64,000 bases of DNA from the NCBI RefSeq assembly GCF_025698545.1, contig NC_068576.1, forward strand, positions 53,230,390 through 53,294,389, in the 5' to 3' direction. This DNA is from Gossypium raimondii (Eukaryota > Streptophyta > Magnoliopsida > Malvales > Malvaceae). Each line of letters starts with the position of its first letter. The first letter of the stretch is position 1. The notes beneath the pieces were generated by a model. The model was not told the DNA's origin and made no database searches. It was given only the letters and a program-made list of their open reading frames with translations. Positions 10,010-23,130 of the stretch are shown in pieces. A program made the translations under genes and the position numbers.

Positions 10010-12483
10010 CTCTCTATGAGCGGCCACTCAGCTGTCGAGCCGACGCCGCTCATATCTCCAACCACGGTTGCTCATATCAACTTACTAATTCAAGCGTTGA
10101 AAGCATTATGAGTCAAATTACCATTACATACCAAAACCATCAAATTAGGCCATAAATTATAAGACACACCTAGATAAATGCTATAAACTATATACATACA
10201 AAACGAGCATAAACTTAGTCTAAGCCGAGTCATTGAGTCTCGAATGCTTTCAACTTTAATCTACTGAACTTGTACGCATCCTATACACATAAATAAATAA
10301 ATTGTACGCTGAGTAATGTATACTCAGTGATGATAACATAATCTGAAAAACAATAAAACTATGAAATCAAGCTTAGTAACATGTTTAGAAATCATCTTAT
10401 TACATAATAACGAGCAAACTATCAAAGCTATAAATCAGGTAAGTTTTCATGTCAACCGACTTGTAAATCACCCTTGGGACATTCATTTAATACATTTGAT
10501 TGTCCAGTATATCAACGCACCCTCAAAGTATTAGCACATCATTTTGCATAATCCATCCTTCATATTCATGTTTACTCCTTAACCATTAACCATTACATTA
10601 CACGTATATTTAATTATCAGCACAACCCTTATTAATTGACTCAGATTTGAGGACAGATACACGGATCAATCCACCAATACACCATTATACGCACCAAAGT
10701 GCTAGTTAGGTATAAATGCACCTAAGGTATTTGAGATAGTGATACATTTTTGACTCCCAGAATATTAGAGAACCATCACAATATAATATGCACCCAACGT
10801 TAGATATCTCACCTATTAAAACAGACTCTATAGTATGCCAATTGTACTCGTAACTCTATCCGATATTGTTGATAGGACATTTTCCTTCACCATATATAAT
10901 AAAGTCATATTCACATTCAACCATATAACATAGATAACCTTTTGATATCATTATTACCAAAAATACACAATTGAGTATAAACCAAATCATTTTCGCTATA
11001 TGCAATCTCTTATATACATATTTCAAGCATTTTTGATCGTATCAATAGTCAAGTACATACGTACCTTGAATCATGTTTGATGAAATATTGTTCGATTAGA
11101 TTACCTTGAACTAAAGTATAAATTGAAGTCAAATTATAAGTGCATAACTTAACCTTCCAATTACCAATTAAAAATAAATCTTTTTAATATAATTAATCAT
11201 ATAAACACTTTATTTCAACAAAAACTAACATATTCATTTGAACTCAACATCGTACAATTTATTTCAATAATAATGTCAATCAAATTAAATTCGTCATGCT
11301 ACTTTATATTCTACTTAAAGCATAGCATACTTACCTTTCCATCACATTCACCTAGCAATTATATTTTCTATTAATCTATTACCATTTAACTAGTAATATT
11401 TAACTTTTCACATTCAAATCCATCAAAGTACAACTACCCCTTTTTGTTAACTACTTAGTAATTAGATTAAAGAAAACGAAGTGTGCTAGCACAAACCGAG
11501 ATTGTTGTATTCGCTTTTGTCCCTTTATGTTTTAATAATGTCGTTAACTATGTTCGATAAATTCAATTACGATAATTAAACATTTCGAATATAAATTACA
11601 ACAGTTTAAACATGAAAACATTTATTTTAACTTGATCCCTCAAATCACTAATATCTGTCATGCTCATTTCTCACCATTTACCTGATCAAATTTATATTTG
11701 AATTTATAAATATAATACAGAGATCTCGTTTTATCATTTCTCATTACTAAACTTTAAATTTTTATTTTTTACAAGTAAGTCCCTAATAACAAGTGATTCA
11801 GATTTGATTCAAGCTCGACTCTATACTTTCTACCACATTTCTAACATACTCTTACCATAAACTAACTAACCTTTAACATGCATAAATCTAATCTCTTAAC
11901 ATCCAAGTTCCTAACACATCCAACAATGGAAATTAAGAGTCCATCAAGAATTTAAAGGAGAAAATTTTCTTCCCTCTAGATTTTTGGTTCGGCAATGGGG
12001 AAGAACTAAACAAAATTTCTTTCTTCCTGCTCCTAGCTTTCACGCGAGGAAGAAAAGAATAAGGAAAGTTTTCTTTTTTGTTTCTCTTTCCCACTACCAT
12101 ATAATTTATATTAAATAAAAGTAAACCCTTATTAATCAATGGTTAAAAGCCAATTAAGATATGGTTAGTGCTAATGGACCGCAATGATCATGACTTGCCA
12201 CTAACCATTGATTAATTATGGGTTAATTTACTTTAAGGACAACTTTAATTACTAAACAAGGACCTGTTCAGAACTTAATCAAATTTATTCGTTTGGTTCA
12301 CCTCGCAATTTAGTCTCTGCACTTTAATTAACAACTGATCTAATTTAATTTCACTTAATAATTCGACCCTATAATTTCGTATTCAATATATAATTATTCG
12401 GTTCAAAATTTCGGCTAATTCAATTTAAGAAATCCAGCCTTGAAACCAACTTTTTTGACATTATTGAAAACCGAATCGTTACA
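10010..12483 (-). mobile_element. Fossil LTR (Gypsy-type), probably solo, minus orientation
   Basis: On the minus strand the element opens TGTAACGATTCGGTTTTCAA at 12483 and continues with phrases I know from large Gypsy-superfamily LTRs of cotton, such as a track around 11.0-10.3 kb resembling the LTR 3' half. No internal coding region or second LTR is seen in the window, which suggests a solo LTR. The right edge is sharp; the left edge is uncertain by a few hundred bases and the duplication of the target site was not confirmed. It looks old. Confidence 0.5.
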
Positions 12484-14880
12484 ATAAGTTTAATTGTTGA
12501 TACCCTCTCGAAGGCTTTGGATTAATCGATGTGCCCGATGAGCTCCGTTGTGACAACGATGACCTCTCATTTGATCTTGGCCTTGGCTTTGCTCCTCGCT
12601 GATGGACTTGCTGGATATGGATACAACAACCCTACTTGTATGGGCTCCTCCAATCACTCTCATTCCTCTCCCTACTTCAAGCAGAGGTGGCTGGAGTTGT
12701 GTTTAGGGTTGGTCTCCTTAAGGTTTGGAGTTCAAACCTTGGAGACGACTTTGTTGGAAGAAACAACTACTAACGTCGAATATTAACTCTAAAACAGACA
12801 TGAAAAATATAAAAAAAATATGTACATACATTAAATTTACTTTACAAAATCATATCGAAAATTAATATTTTAGCCTTTTATCACACTTTTTTTACAATAA
12901 TATTAAATACTTGAAATCTAAAACTACATTTCTCAAAAGACATTTTAAAAACAATACAAAACCAAACCTAAATACCAGTTTTAATATAAATTATTAAAAA
13001 CTACTTGAGGAGGTGTTTACCTAATAATTTCATTCAATACATTTTTGTTGTGAGCAGACGCAGCGAACAAAGTGAAGAATAAGGGCTTCAAATTCTTACT
13101 GGGCCTACATTAACCCAACCCTGAAATGCTCCCTTAATCACAAGTCTATTTTTAACTGTGTTGAGATTTTCATTGAAACTCTCGCATGCTCCATGTTTTC
13201 TCCTACTTAATTCTCCCAGACCTCGTACTCCAATTTCAAGACTGTTTAATCTATGTTTTAAACATCCGAGTTCTAACATTCTTTTAACCATTTATTGGCA
13301 TCAATTATATATATCCTAGTTGCTCCTACATTAAATACAATGTCCCTTTTAATGCTACTCTTAAATTTCCATAGCAAATTAGTCCACTATGAGAACTGCT
13401 GGCATTACACCATTATCCTTCTAAAGTTTAGCACCTTATTAGAAGCCTTACAATATAATATTCCAATTGTTCAATACTTCATTTCACCCCAACATGTATA
13501 GGCCAAAAAACCGCACCAATTGGCCATCAAAGGCACAGCAGAAGAAACCAGCTCCAGCTGCAGAGGAGAGGGAAAAACGAATGTAGACACGTACACGTGA
13601 TTTCCATACAAAAGACATAAAACTAGGACACAACAACCAAGTCAGCGGCTCCAAACTTTTGTTGGCTGACTCCGTCACTATCAGTCAGCCTAGCTAGCTG
13701 GGTAGGCCACGGACCACATCACCTCACCACTCCCTATCAGTCTCTCTATAATCCCATTGTCTCATCTATTTATTTCTTCCCATGAGCTCACATGCAAGAC
13801 TGATGAGCTCCACCACGGGGCCCGGGCGGCGACCTAGTTGGTACTGTGAATTGCAGACCAGGTCCACATATGGATACCAGTCAATTAATGAAGGTAGTTG
13901 AAGATTTTAGGAAGTAGATGGGGGAATTTAAGAGGGTCTTAAATGTGACAACATCTTCACAAAGACTGTAATAAATGTTATCGAGATTGTTGATGACTTC
14001 ATATAGGAGGCTACTGTTTTCTTTTTACTTCCTCTTTGATAAATTTGAGAAAGATTATGTTCCTATTGGTCCCATTGTGAATGCCTTAACTACTCCCTAG
14101 TGTGTGTTTTTCACTGTTTCTTTCCCATTATACAAGTTATATAGTACATGGTGATTTTAGGATGTTTCTTCCTTTAGTTTCTGTAGCAAACGTAATAAAA
14201 TTTAAAATGAGTTGATGTAGTTAGTACAAAAACTGTCCATTCAACCCAAAGTGACATGACTTTAAATATAAAATTTATCTTTAATTAATTTTTATTGAAA
14301 GTTAATTAAAAAATAAATAAGTTAATGTAAACTGAGATGGCTTGAGATACAGATAAGGTGAGGATCAACTAATTAATTCGTTGGCTCTGACACTGACACA
14401 AGTACCGCTACATCAATGCTAAAGCTAAAGCTAAAGCACCACTACCAAATATTTACTCTACAATAATACTCTATTTTCTCTCAACAAAAATGGTCATAGT
14501 TTATATTCTTAAGGTCAATTTTAAATATTTTAATTAATTAAAAATCAAAATGAGACAACAGGAGAAAATAATAGAAGGGAATAAATATGATATTGATCTT
14601 GGAGTTTGGCTATAGGTATAGGGTGTTTGGATCCGTTGTAGTTGGCTGCATGGGACCACCCCTCATGACTTGCTTTTATTACAAGAATTCTATCGTTCCT
14701 GGCAATCAAGCTTTTAAGGTAATTGATAAATGGTTAAATGTAGTTTTAGGTTATAAACTAAGGTCATCTTTTCGGATTTTATCTGTACTTATTTGGATTG
14801 TAGCTTTCATGGATATTATAATCAGTAACAACCAAATAAAAGAGACTGAAACATGAGATGACAAACCCAAAAGAGAAAAC
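12484..14880. other. Intergenic sequence with a GC-richer unexplained block
   Basis: A GC-richer block at 12500-12740 carries an 85-codon frame starting MCPMSSVV without known domains; it may be a fragment of a repeat. Between 13020 and 13680 short frames on both strands are unconvincing. At 14418-14437 'gctaaa' is repeated in tandem. The last 300 bases are probably promoter of the DUF641 gene. Confidence 0.5.
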
Positions 14881-16431
14881 ATGGCTCCTTCTTCTTCTCC
14901 TTCATCTTCTTGTTCTGCTTCTTCCTCTAAATCTCCTCCTCCACCTCATCAGTCCCCTTTTTTCACTCCAGTAAGTTCCTTTTTTCATTTTCTTATCATT
15001 ATTTGGGTATTTTCTTAAAGGCTCCTCGTTTTGGCTGATGAAATAGTTTGATTTTCTTTTTGGTTTGTGGAACAGATTCAAGAATGTGAAAGGGAGGGAC
15101 AAGAAGATGGTGGTACTACCCCAAACGTAAGCAGGGACAAAGCGGTGACCCCAAAGCACTTCGCAACGCCCCTCCATGCTAAAACCACTGCAAAATCCTA
15201 CGCCAGGAAACGTCACGAGTCTGCTGGAAATGGTGGTGATGGCGAAGATGGCTCTGTTTCTTGCAACAAGTGCAGGCCTCACTCCAGGGAGAAGATCTCC
15301 GTGGTTCCTTTAGACAACAACAATGGAGTTAACAAGCATTCCTTTTCCATGGCAAGTCCTAATGGGATATTCAAGTCCATTTTCCATTCTTTAACAAGAA
15401 AGAGTCCCAAATCAACTGATGTGTTTACATCCAGAGAAGAGCAGTGGAGAATTGCTGTCGCTGAACTCACACACAAACTTATTCAAGCTACAAGAAAGAG
15501 AGATGAAGCACTGCTGGAAGCTTCGAGGTTGAAGCACTCCATGGCTGAGCTTGAGAAGAAGCTTGACAAGCTTGAAGTTGACTGTCATAATTTGAAGTCA
15601 GGTCTGGGAGAATGTAACAGCAACTCTCCTTATAGAATGGGTAAAGCTCATCATCCTCATCAAGATAGGGTCATTAGAGCTAATGAAAAAGTGATTCAAC
15701 AATTCTTGATCTCTGTCTCTGAAGCTAGGTCTTCCATCAGACTTTTAAGTAGATCACTCAGCATGCAATTAAGGCACATGGGTAGCAAAGTTTGTGAGAG
15801 GATATCTCTGCTATTACAACCTTATGATATAAAGGTTTCCCACTCGAAGAACCCCAAAAGCCTTCTTCTTTATCTCGAAGCTTTGTTGAGCAATGCTTTC
15901 TTCGAAGATTTCGAATCCGTTGGGTTTCGGAAGAATGCTGTGAACCACATATTGAACCCCATCGATCGTTGTGAAGCCAATTACGGGTCTTTCAATAACT
16001 TACAAGGTTTAACATGGGAGGAGGTCCTGAATAAAGGGACGAGATATTTCAGCGAGGAGTTCAGCAAGTTTTGTGACAGGAAAATGAGTGAGATCGTGGC
16101 TATGTTGGGATGGACCAGAGCTTGGCCGGAGCCATTGTTGCAAGCCTTTTTTGTTGCGTCAAAGAGTGTGTGGTTGGTGCACCTTTTGGCCAACTCGGTG
16201 CACCCTGGCTTACCAATCTTCAGGGTGGATAAAGGGGTAAGGTTTGATTCACTATACATGGAGGACATGGGTGGTGAAAGAGCCATGAAACTGGTTCCGA
16301 GCATGGTTCGGATCATGATCACACCAGGGTTCTATGTCTATGGCAACGTAATCAAATGCAAGGTTATTTGCAGGTACCACAACAACCTGGATACTAGTTT
16401 AATCAATAAGGGCTTAACCCCATCCCCTTAG
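14881..16431 (+). CDS. IRKI: DUF641 protein, IRKI/GIL1-like (481 aa, two exons)
   Basis: Exons 14881-14970 and 15076-16431 join in phase 0. The N-terminus is a serine/proline-rich low-complexity stretch (residues 1-30), then a linker with FATPLHAKTTAKSYARKRH. A coiled-coil heptad region (about residues 150-190, SRLKHSMAELEKKLDKLEVD) is followed by the DUF641 domain (about 210-450). Family motifs there include VIQQFLISVSEARSSIRLL, GLTWEEVLNKGTRYFSEEF and a tryptophan-rich WPEPLLQAFFVASKSVWLVH. The layout fits Arabidopsis IRKI, a partner of the receptor kinase IRK, better than GIL1, which acts in light-dependent loss of gravitropism. It is probably a cytoplasmic or plasma-membrane-associated adaptor. 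The frame is intact. The choice between IRKI and another DUF641 member is inference. Confidence 0.9.
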
Positions 16432-17474
16432 TGTTGTGAATTTACTTTTGCACTTTGTAATATTTTGGTGCTAATTATGTTAATGTGATAGCATAAATTA
16501 TCTCATGATATGAAAAAGAAAGAGCAAAGTTGAAAACCAATGGCACATGTGGATTGGATGAGGCTTTTGGATCTTCCACTGTTTGTTTGTTTATTTAATA
16601 GTATCAGTTAATGGTCAGTTTATTGTCCAATTCCAAATTCCCTTCTCTCCATGGAAATCGGGATATGGGTACTGCCAAATTTCCACCCAGAACTGTGTCT
16701 GGATATTTCAAGATATATTGTTTTAAGAAAACTTCCAATCCCAAAATTATTAACTATTTAAGGTGGAGGTAAGGTTAGGACAAAGAGTTGAGGACCACTC
16801 AACACAATGTTTGAAGGGCATTGTCTCTAGTGATGCAGAGAGCAAGAGGTGAAAGAGTAGATTATTCCCTATTTGAAACATCCTTTGTTTATTTTCTATC
16901 TGGCTGTGATTTGGGGTCTGTTGTTTGTCCATACTCCATGGTCAAAAGCAATTTAGAATTATATCTTAATAGGGTGAACATTGAGCTTAAGTTACATAAT
17001 CCATTTACCTCTTCTCTTCTCTTGTCCTTTGATTTTGTTTCTCTTACGTAACCAAAAAAAAAAAGGGAAACAATTCTATTTATAATTGAGCTCCTCTAGA
17101 TTTAAGGATACAATTTAAATTATATTGACAATCGATATCAAAGTCCATCCACAATATTTATCATGGTAACTCTAGTTTTATTAGAGTGTTCTATTAGGCC
17201 ACTAAAGCTTCAAGTAGATGAGTTTTTTCACTTGTTCTATAAATCAGATCAGTACAAGGCGATCAAATGAACTGTATTTAATCACTTGACCTCTATAATA
17301 CGTTCTGTGTGCATTTGTCACGAGTTTTAATCTGTGCATTTGTCACGAGTTTTAATCTGCAGATTGTAACATTAGGCATAAGACCAGAATTGGAGTTGGA
17401 ACCCTCATAAATCATTTACCTTTAGACCATTAACATTGTGGTAATTTAGTACCAATTCTACATAAAAGGATATA
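16432..17474. other. 3' UTR and spacer with a 25-base tandem duplication
   Basis: No gene. A 25-base unit beginning tgtgcatttgtcacgagt is perfectly repeated at 17308-17332 and 17333-17357. The frame at 16821-17051 has no recognisable content. Confidence 0.55.
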
Positions 17475-18775
17475 AGCTAAAGTACTAAAAAAGCCTTTCA
17501 AAAATAATTCGAAAATTAATTGGGCCCCTAATTAAAAATTATAATCAATTGGATCCTTTGAATTGTTATTTCTGTTAAAGTCCTTGATGGACTGTAAAGT
17601 GCTAACGTGGCGGCTAACATGGGAAAATGTTGATGTGAAGAGCTTAATTAATTTTCTTTATTTTAGGAGGGCTTAATTGATTTTTAATTATTTTAGGAGA
17701 GCTTAATTGATTTTTAAGGATTATATGAAGTTTCTCAATAAATTATATATTTTTAAAATATTAAAATATTTTAGAAATTATAGAAAATTATATAAAATAA
17801 CTAAAATGAAAACGAAAATATAAAATTTTTAGTTAAAAGCTATAAAAATATTATAATTTTTTTGAAAATTATAGAAAATCTTTCAAAATTATTAACTATC
17901 ATAAAGTTTTAAAAAATATAAAAACTATTAAATTTTATAAAACATTATTAATATGTTATGAAATAATGATAAAAATTAGAAATGATAGAAAATTATATAA
18001 AAATAATTAAAATGATAAAAAATCTATAAAAATTAATAAAAGTTATAAGAACTTTTTGAAAGTATAAAAGTTGTAAAATTTTAAAAATATATAAGAAAAT
18101 TGTATATATATATTTTTTTTATTTTGAAGGTTTCAATTAGATTTTAATGGGATAGCTTGAAGTATGATGGTAACTAGACTTAGATGGGGTGTTGAGTAAA
18201 GGACTTGAGCAATAATAGATTGAGAGTTTGGTGGTTTTAGATGAGTGATAAGTAATGATTTTAGTTGAGGAGAGATGACCATTGCACGTTGATAAGGATG
18301 GTTTATGGTATGATGTAGGGCATAATGTGTAGGAAAAAAAAAAAGAGTAGTAATTTTTATTAAAAAAATTAAAATTTATTAGAAATTACTAAAATATTAT
18401 AATTTTTTTATAAAATTATAATAAAATACAAGTTATAAAAAATTATTAAATTATTGCTCTTTTTATAAATTTTTATTATTTTTGAATTCTTTTATATAAT
18501 CCCTAAAAATCAGTTAAGCCCTTCTAAAATAATTAAAATAAATAAATTAAGCCCTCATAAAAAAAACCAATTAAGCCCTTCAAGTCATCGATTTTCCACA
18601 TCAGCCGTCATATCGGCACTTAGCAGTTCATCAGGGCCTTAATGGAAGTGGCAATTCGAAAGGCTCAATTAATTGTTATTTTTGGATTAATGGTCCAATT
18701 GATTGCATTTTTTTTAACTAAAAGCCTAATTGATTTTTGAATTATTTTCGAGAGACTTTTTTAGTACTTTTAGCT
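17475..18775. mobile_element. Second foldback element with ~280-base inverted repeats
   Basis: The left end 'agctaaagtactaaaaaagc' returns inverted at the right end with few differences. Similarity continues inward for about 280 bases through blocks such as 'cttaattgatttttaatt' and 'ttgatggactg'. The core is extremely AT-rich and noncoding. Long inverted repeats without transposase suggest a non-autonomous Mutator-like foldback element. The target-site duplication is not clear. It is unrelated in sequence to the element at 2036-3616. Confidence 0.75.
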
Positions 18776-19417
18776 GAAGAAATAATAACATTAAAAATGC
18801 ATTGTTGGGGCCTCCTTGACCTTGAGAGGCTTATACGATAAAGCTTCTATAACACAAGCACTCCATTAGCTAATATGAAAATGAATGGGGCGCTTTCATG
18901 TTCTGTGGGATTACCAGTGAAAAATGAAAGTAATATAAACATGACGCACATGCATAATGTGCTAAAATATACATACAATTAAGTTTTAATATATGAAAAT
19001 TATATATATTAAAAAAACACAAACACGACATTGTTATGCTAAATATGGATGAATTGGGACATAATATATACAATTGAAAATAATTAAAACAAATAATATG
19101 AACACGGTACCAAATTTATGAATGCATTAAAATATACATAAAATTAATTAATAACATAGAAAACTTCAAAAGTAAAAATAAAATAAAATGAATGCGTAGA
19201 TACAATTAATAAGGTTTAAAAGTTAGATAAATAATTGTATTATCACCCAAGGAGTAGATAATTGTTACAAATCTAAATATAAAGTTAACCAATCAAAACA
19301 CGTCAGCTTCACTAGACTGCAATTTCTTTTAACAATTTCATTATAAGGTTTGATTATATTTGCTTTTTTAGATGCAATGCCTATAACTATTCATAACTTC
19401 TTCTAACATTTAAATTA
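18776..19417. other. AT-rich spacer
   Basis: Nothing recognised apart from low-complexity AT sequence. Confidence 0.5.
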
Positions 19418-19501
19418 GAGGATAATGTGCTTTAGCGTATTCGAATTCACGTCCTCTTGTACTGACAATACTATCGATGCCAATCAAATTAAGATTCAGT
19501 C
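19418..19501 (-). repeat. SINE-like repeat, copy 1
   Basis: The reverse complement contains 'gattggcatcgatagtattg', then 'gaggacgtgaattcgaat' and 'gcacattatcctc'. It matches the three other copies at 24332-24461, 43042-43148 and 43471-43575. The phrase gttcgagtgc of the family resembles a tRNA-type B box. Confidence 0.5.
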
Positions 19502-20116
19502 AGCACAAGATTGCAACCTTTTAAATTGTCTTTTGTTACTCTCATCGTGTATCAAGTACACATAGGCACACCAAGCACGCTTCATGATAAGTGTAAGAAG
19601 AAGTACCTCTTTGTAGATCATATTAGAAAAAAGTGCATTCAAGAAACAAATGACTTCTACTTTCTGTTTCCCTCTCACACAGCTTGCATCTTCAACATCA
19701 ATTCCTCTTTTTAAGTAACCTGTCTTTCGTTGGCAAACTATCCAGTGCTTTGGTATATATATGCAAAGGAAATCAGACCAATTTGTGCCAGACCACCCTA
19801 TCCTTTTGAACACGTATTTTAGAAACTGAAATTAATAAATTCTGAATTGGAGCAGTTCACTTTGAAGTTTCAGGATTTTCCTCCAAACCCAACTCATATT
19901 GGGTCTAGGAACCATCTACCAAAAATAAACATCCTTCGCATAACTCCTCAACCAAGCAATCTAGATTGAACCCTCACCAGTAAGCACCTGAGGAATTAAC
20001 TTCAATCTACATGCTTTATTCCAACTCTCCAAGTCTTTCATACCCAAACCATCTTATGCTTTTAAGAAGAAAATATGACTCCAACTAATTTGAGCCCCCT
20101 TAGCAGCCACATCCTG

Positions 20117-20155
20117 TCACACACAGACACACACACACACAAAAAAAAAAAAAAA
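20117..20155 (+). repeat. CA/A microsatellite
   Basis: An (AC)n run with one interruption passes into 14 consecutive A residues. It lies inside the LINE remnant. Confidence 0.85.
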
Positions 20156-21175
20156 CTCTTCCCAAGCTGATTAATCTTCCTCAAATCTGATTTAGGCAAA
20201 ATGAAGTGGTTACTCCAAAATTTTTGAATATTAAAAATAACATACTGAATAATTTGCATTCGTCTAGCATAGCTATGAAAACCAACACACCAATTCGAGA
20301 TTCTGTTCTTAACTCTTTCAATCAAGGCTGCACAATCTTACACTGCCACATCCCTAGTAACGAAGGGAAGACCTAAGCAATGACCAGGAAGCTTACTCTC
20401 TGTAAAACCTGTAACAAATATGATCTCATCAATAATACCAGTGGCAATACCAAAAGCAAAGATTTCACTCTTGGCAGAATTAAGTAGAAGACCTGAAATC
20501 AAGTAAAATGGACTTAAAACACTCCAAATATCAACAACGGATTCAAGAGTTCCTCTAGAAAAAAAACGAGAAGATTGTCAACAAAACACAGATGAGTCAG
20601 TTTAATCTCGTGGCATTTAAGATGAAACTGAAAAACTCCATTAGCATCAACAACATCAAGAAACTTAGAAATAACATTCATGGACAACACAAACATATAG
20701 GGAGATAAAAGATCTCCCTGCCCGATGCCTCTTTTGCCTTTAGAGAAACTATTCATCCCACCATTAATGGAAATAGAATACCTAGGAGTAGTAAGGAAAA
20801 CTTTAATCCACTGAATAAACAAAGTAGGAACATCCATAGCTTTCAACACCGCAATAATCATCAACTCCTAGCTGAGAGAATCAAACACCTTTTGTAGATA
20901 AATTTTCAACGCACATCTAGAAGATAATGAACATCTATTGTACCCTTTAACTAACTACTACGCCATAAGAATGTTATCTGAAATGCTCCCTTTTTTTACA
21001 ATGGCACTTTGGCTTGGAGAAATCATAGTAAGAAGATACTTTGTAAGTCTCATCACCATGATTTTAGTGAAACATTTATACATCTTCGAACAACATGAAA
21101 TGGATCTATAATGTTTCACATGATTAGGACTAGCAGTCTTAGGAACCAGGACTGTAGAGGATGGATAAGGTCAAG

Positions 21176-22187
21176 TCTGTTAATACAACCACAAATAAAT
21201 TTATAAGAATTAAATAGTACACACCACAAGAAATAATGTGTGAAAAGGAATAAATAAAAGGATACAAGAATTTACGTGGTTCAATTTTAAAGACTACTTC
21301 TATGGGCAAAGACGACAATAAATTTCACTAAAAGAAGAAGATAAAGATTTTAAGTGTTTTGATACTCAAAACACAACTTTAAAAGTTTACAACTCACACT
21401 CAAAAAAATACCCCACAGCTATTATACAATTGCTCTCAAATTAGCTATTCACTAGTTAATTCACTCTCAAAATCGACTTGTCTGATGACTTAAAACTAAG
21501 GCCAATTTATACTAATTTGCATGGTATTCAAGTTAATAGCCATTTAATATGGCTTGACAATCGGAACGTCAAATTTCTTTGCAGCCTTTGGTGCACCAAT
21601 TTGGTGCATGAAAATCTTGATTTTTAGGGGTTTAAAAGCTTATGAATGCGAGCGAACTTCTGACATGGTTTCAGTGCTCTAAATTGGAGATATAATTGTT
21701 GACTTTGGCTTGGAAATTCAAGCCACATATAACAAGGACAATTGTCGTCGAGTTAAAAGCAGGAAAAAGTTTCAACATTATAAAGAAAAATACGAAACAA
21801 CATCAACTAGATCAGCCCCAACCACATTTCAAACTGTAAAAATAGAATGTCGGTAATGATAATATATCGCAAAGAAAAGATAAATAAAAATAAAGAACAT
21901 ACAAATTTTTACGTGGAAATCCTTTCGAGAAAAAAGCCATGGGCAGAGGAAAAAAAATTTACTATATCGAATTCAAATAATTACAAGAGTAGATTCGACT
22001 ACATCTCTTTATAGGTTAAAAAAATCTAATTCTAATCAAAATCAAATATGTTATGCTAATAAATGCTAAATATATTATACTCATAAATATTAAATCTTCT
22101 AGAAAGAAGATATATTTTATTTAACTTCACTTGCAAACAATCCCTTAGAATTTGGATCACACAAATTTAACACTAACAACTCTGAGA
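21176..22187. mobile_element. Insertion inside the LINE, possible LTR-type fossil
   Basis: LINE similarity stops at about 21170 and resumes at about 22190. The intervening kilobase starts tgttaataca and ends aacactaaca, i.e. TG...CA with imperfect inverted ends. It contains two diverged blocks with 'tttacgtgg' followed by 'atgggca' at about 21270 and 21910, in the same orientation. These features suggest a small LTR-type element, but no coding sequence remains and the target duplication (agtct/actct) is imperfect, so the class is tentative. Confidence 0.4.
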
Positions 22188-23130
22188 AAAAGCAAAGTAA
22201 ACTCATCTGGACCTGGAAATTTATCATTCCCCAAACTAAAGTAACTCTTGCAGCATTTGAATTGAAACCCCTTTAACACTGTTATCAGCTACATTTATAA
22301 GCCCTTCATAGAACTTAACAATCTCATTTGGAATTTGTTCATAACATTCAAGATGATTGTCATCATCATCCACCAAAACTCTACTTGATTGCTTCTTTTG
22401 TTTAACAACAACCATAAAGTGAAAAAATTTCGTGTTTTGATCTCTTTTGCATAACCATTAAATACTAGCTCTTTGCTTATAGAAAGCCTCTCTCCGCCTC
22501 TTCCAAATCTTAAAGACCAGCCCTTAATCTACTTGCTCAACATTCCAGAACTTACATTTGATGATAAATAGACTAATTAAAGATCCTCTATTTCCTTCCT
22601 TTTCATTATCACCCTAGAAAAAAATACCAACATAATGAGAGTAATTAAAACTCCTCAGCACCTTTTACAACCATGTGTTTAAGAAGCAGTCGATACATAG
22701 GATTACCCAAAATTGGTTCATTTCAAGACTTTACACAGTAGACATAAACTCCTTGTTTTTACCCAAAAATTAAAAATTTAAAAGGCTAGGAGGGAAGTGG
22801 ACTAGTTTGCTAAACCAAACATTTGCTATACAATAAAAAAAAAACTCTTGTAGACAAGAATTCCACCATAGAATGAGACACATGATGAACCTAATAAGGA
22901 TTTAATAGCACTTTATTCGCAAGAAAATTATCTTTCTGATGATTAAACCACGTAAACTTGTGACTAAAATAAGGATTCCAGCACTCCCAATTTGGCAATA
23001 CATAACTTGGAAACCTTTCATGTAAGAGGAGACCAATTGAGCACCACTAAAATCAAAACTTTTATCAGGAAAAATAAATACATTAAAGTTGCCTCTTAAT
23101 AACCAAGACTGATTGATTATTCACAATAAT

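Larger units (their letters stand above)
19860..23130 (-). mobile_element. Decayed LINE (non-LTR retrotransposon)
   Basis: Read on the minus strand, fragments appear in the expected order. First comes an endonuclease segment near 23100-22900 (GNFNV, then a block like the HKFTWFN/QKDNFLA region). A linker near 22800-22650 (PFKFFNFW-like) follows, then 22550-22200 with NTKFFHFMV. The reverse transcriptase lies at 21160-20514 (HVKHYRSISC, GIGQGD, LSPYMFVLSM, LTHLCFVDNLLVF). The post-RT region lies at 20325-19860 (NRISNWCVGFHSYARRMQIIQ and DLESWNKACR-like). The catalytic FADD motif has become FVDN, and stops and frameshifts occur throughout, so it is dead. An unrelated element interrupts it at about 21176-22187. 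It is an L1-type plant LINE. Confidence 0.85.

Noticed and set aside
13088-13678. Short frames on both strands between the LTR and the DUF641 gene
   Set aside because: No recognised motif and no way to chain them through plausible splice sites.
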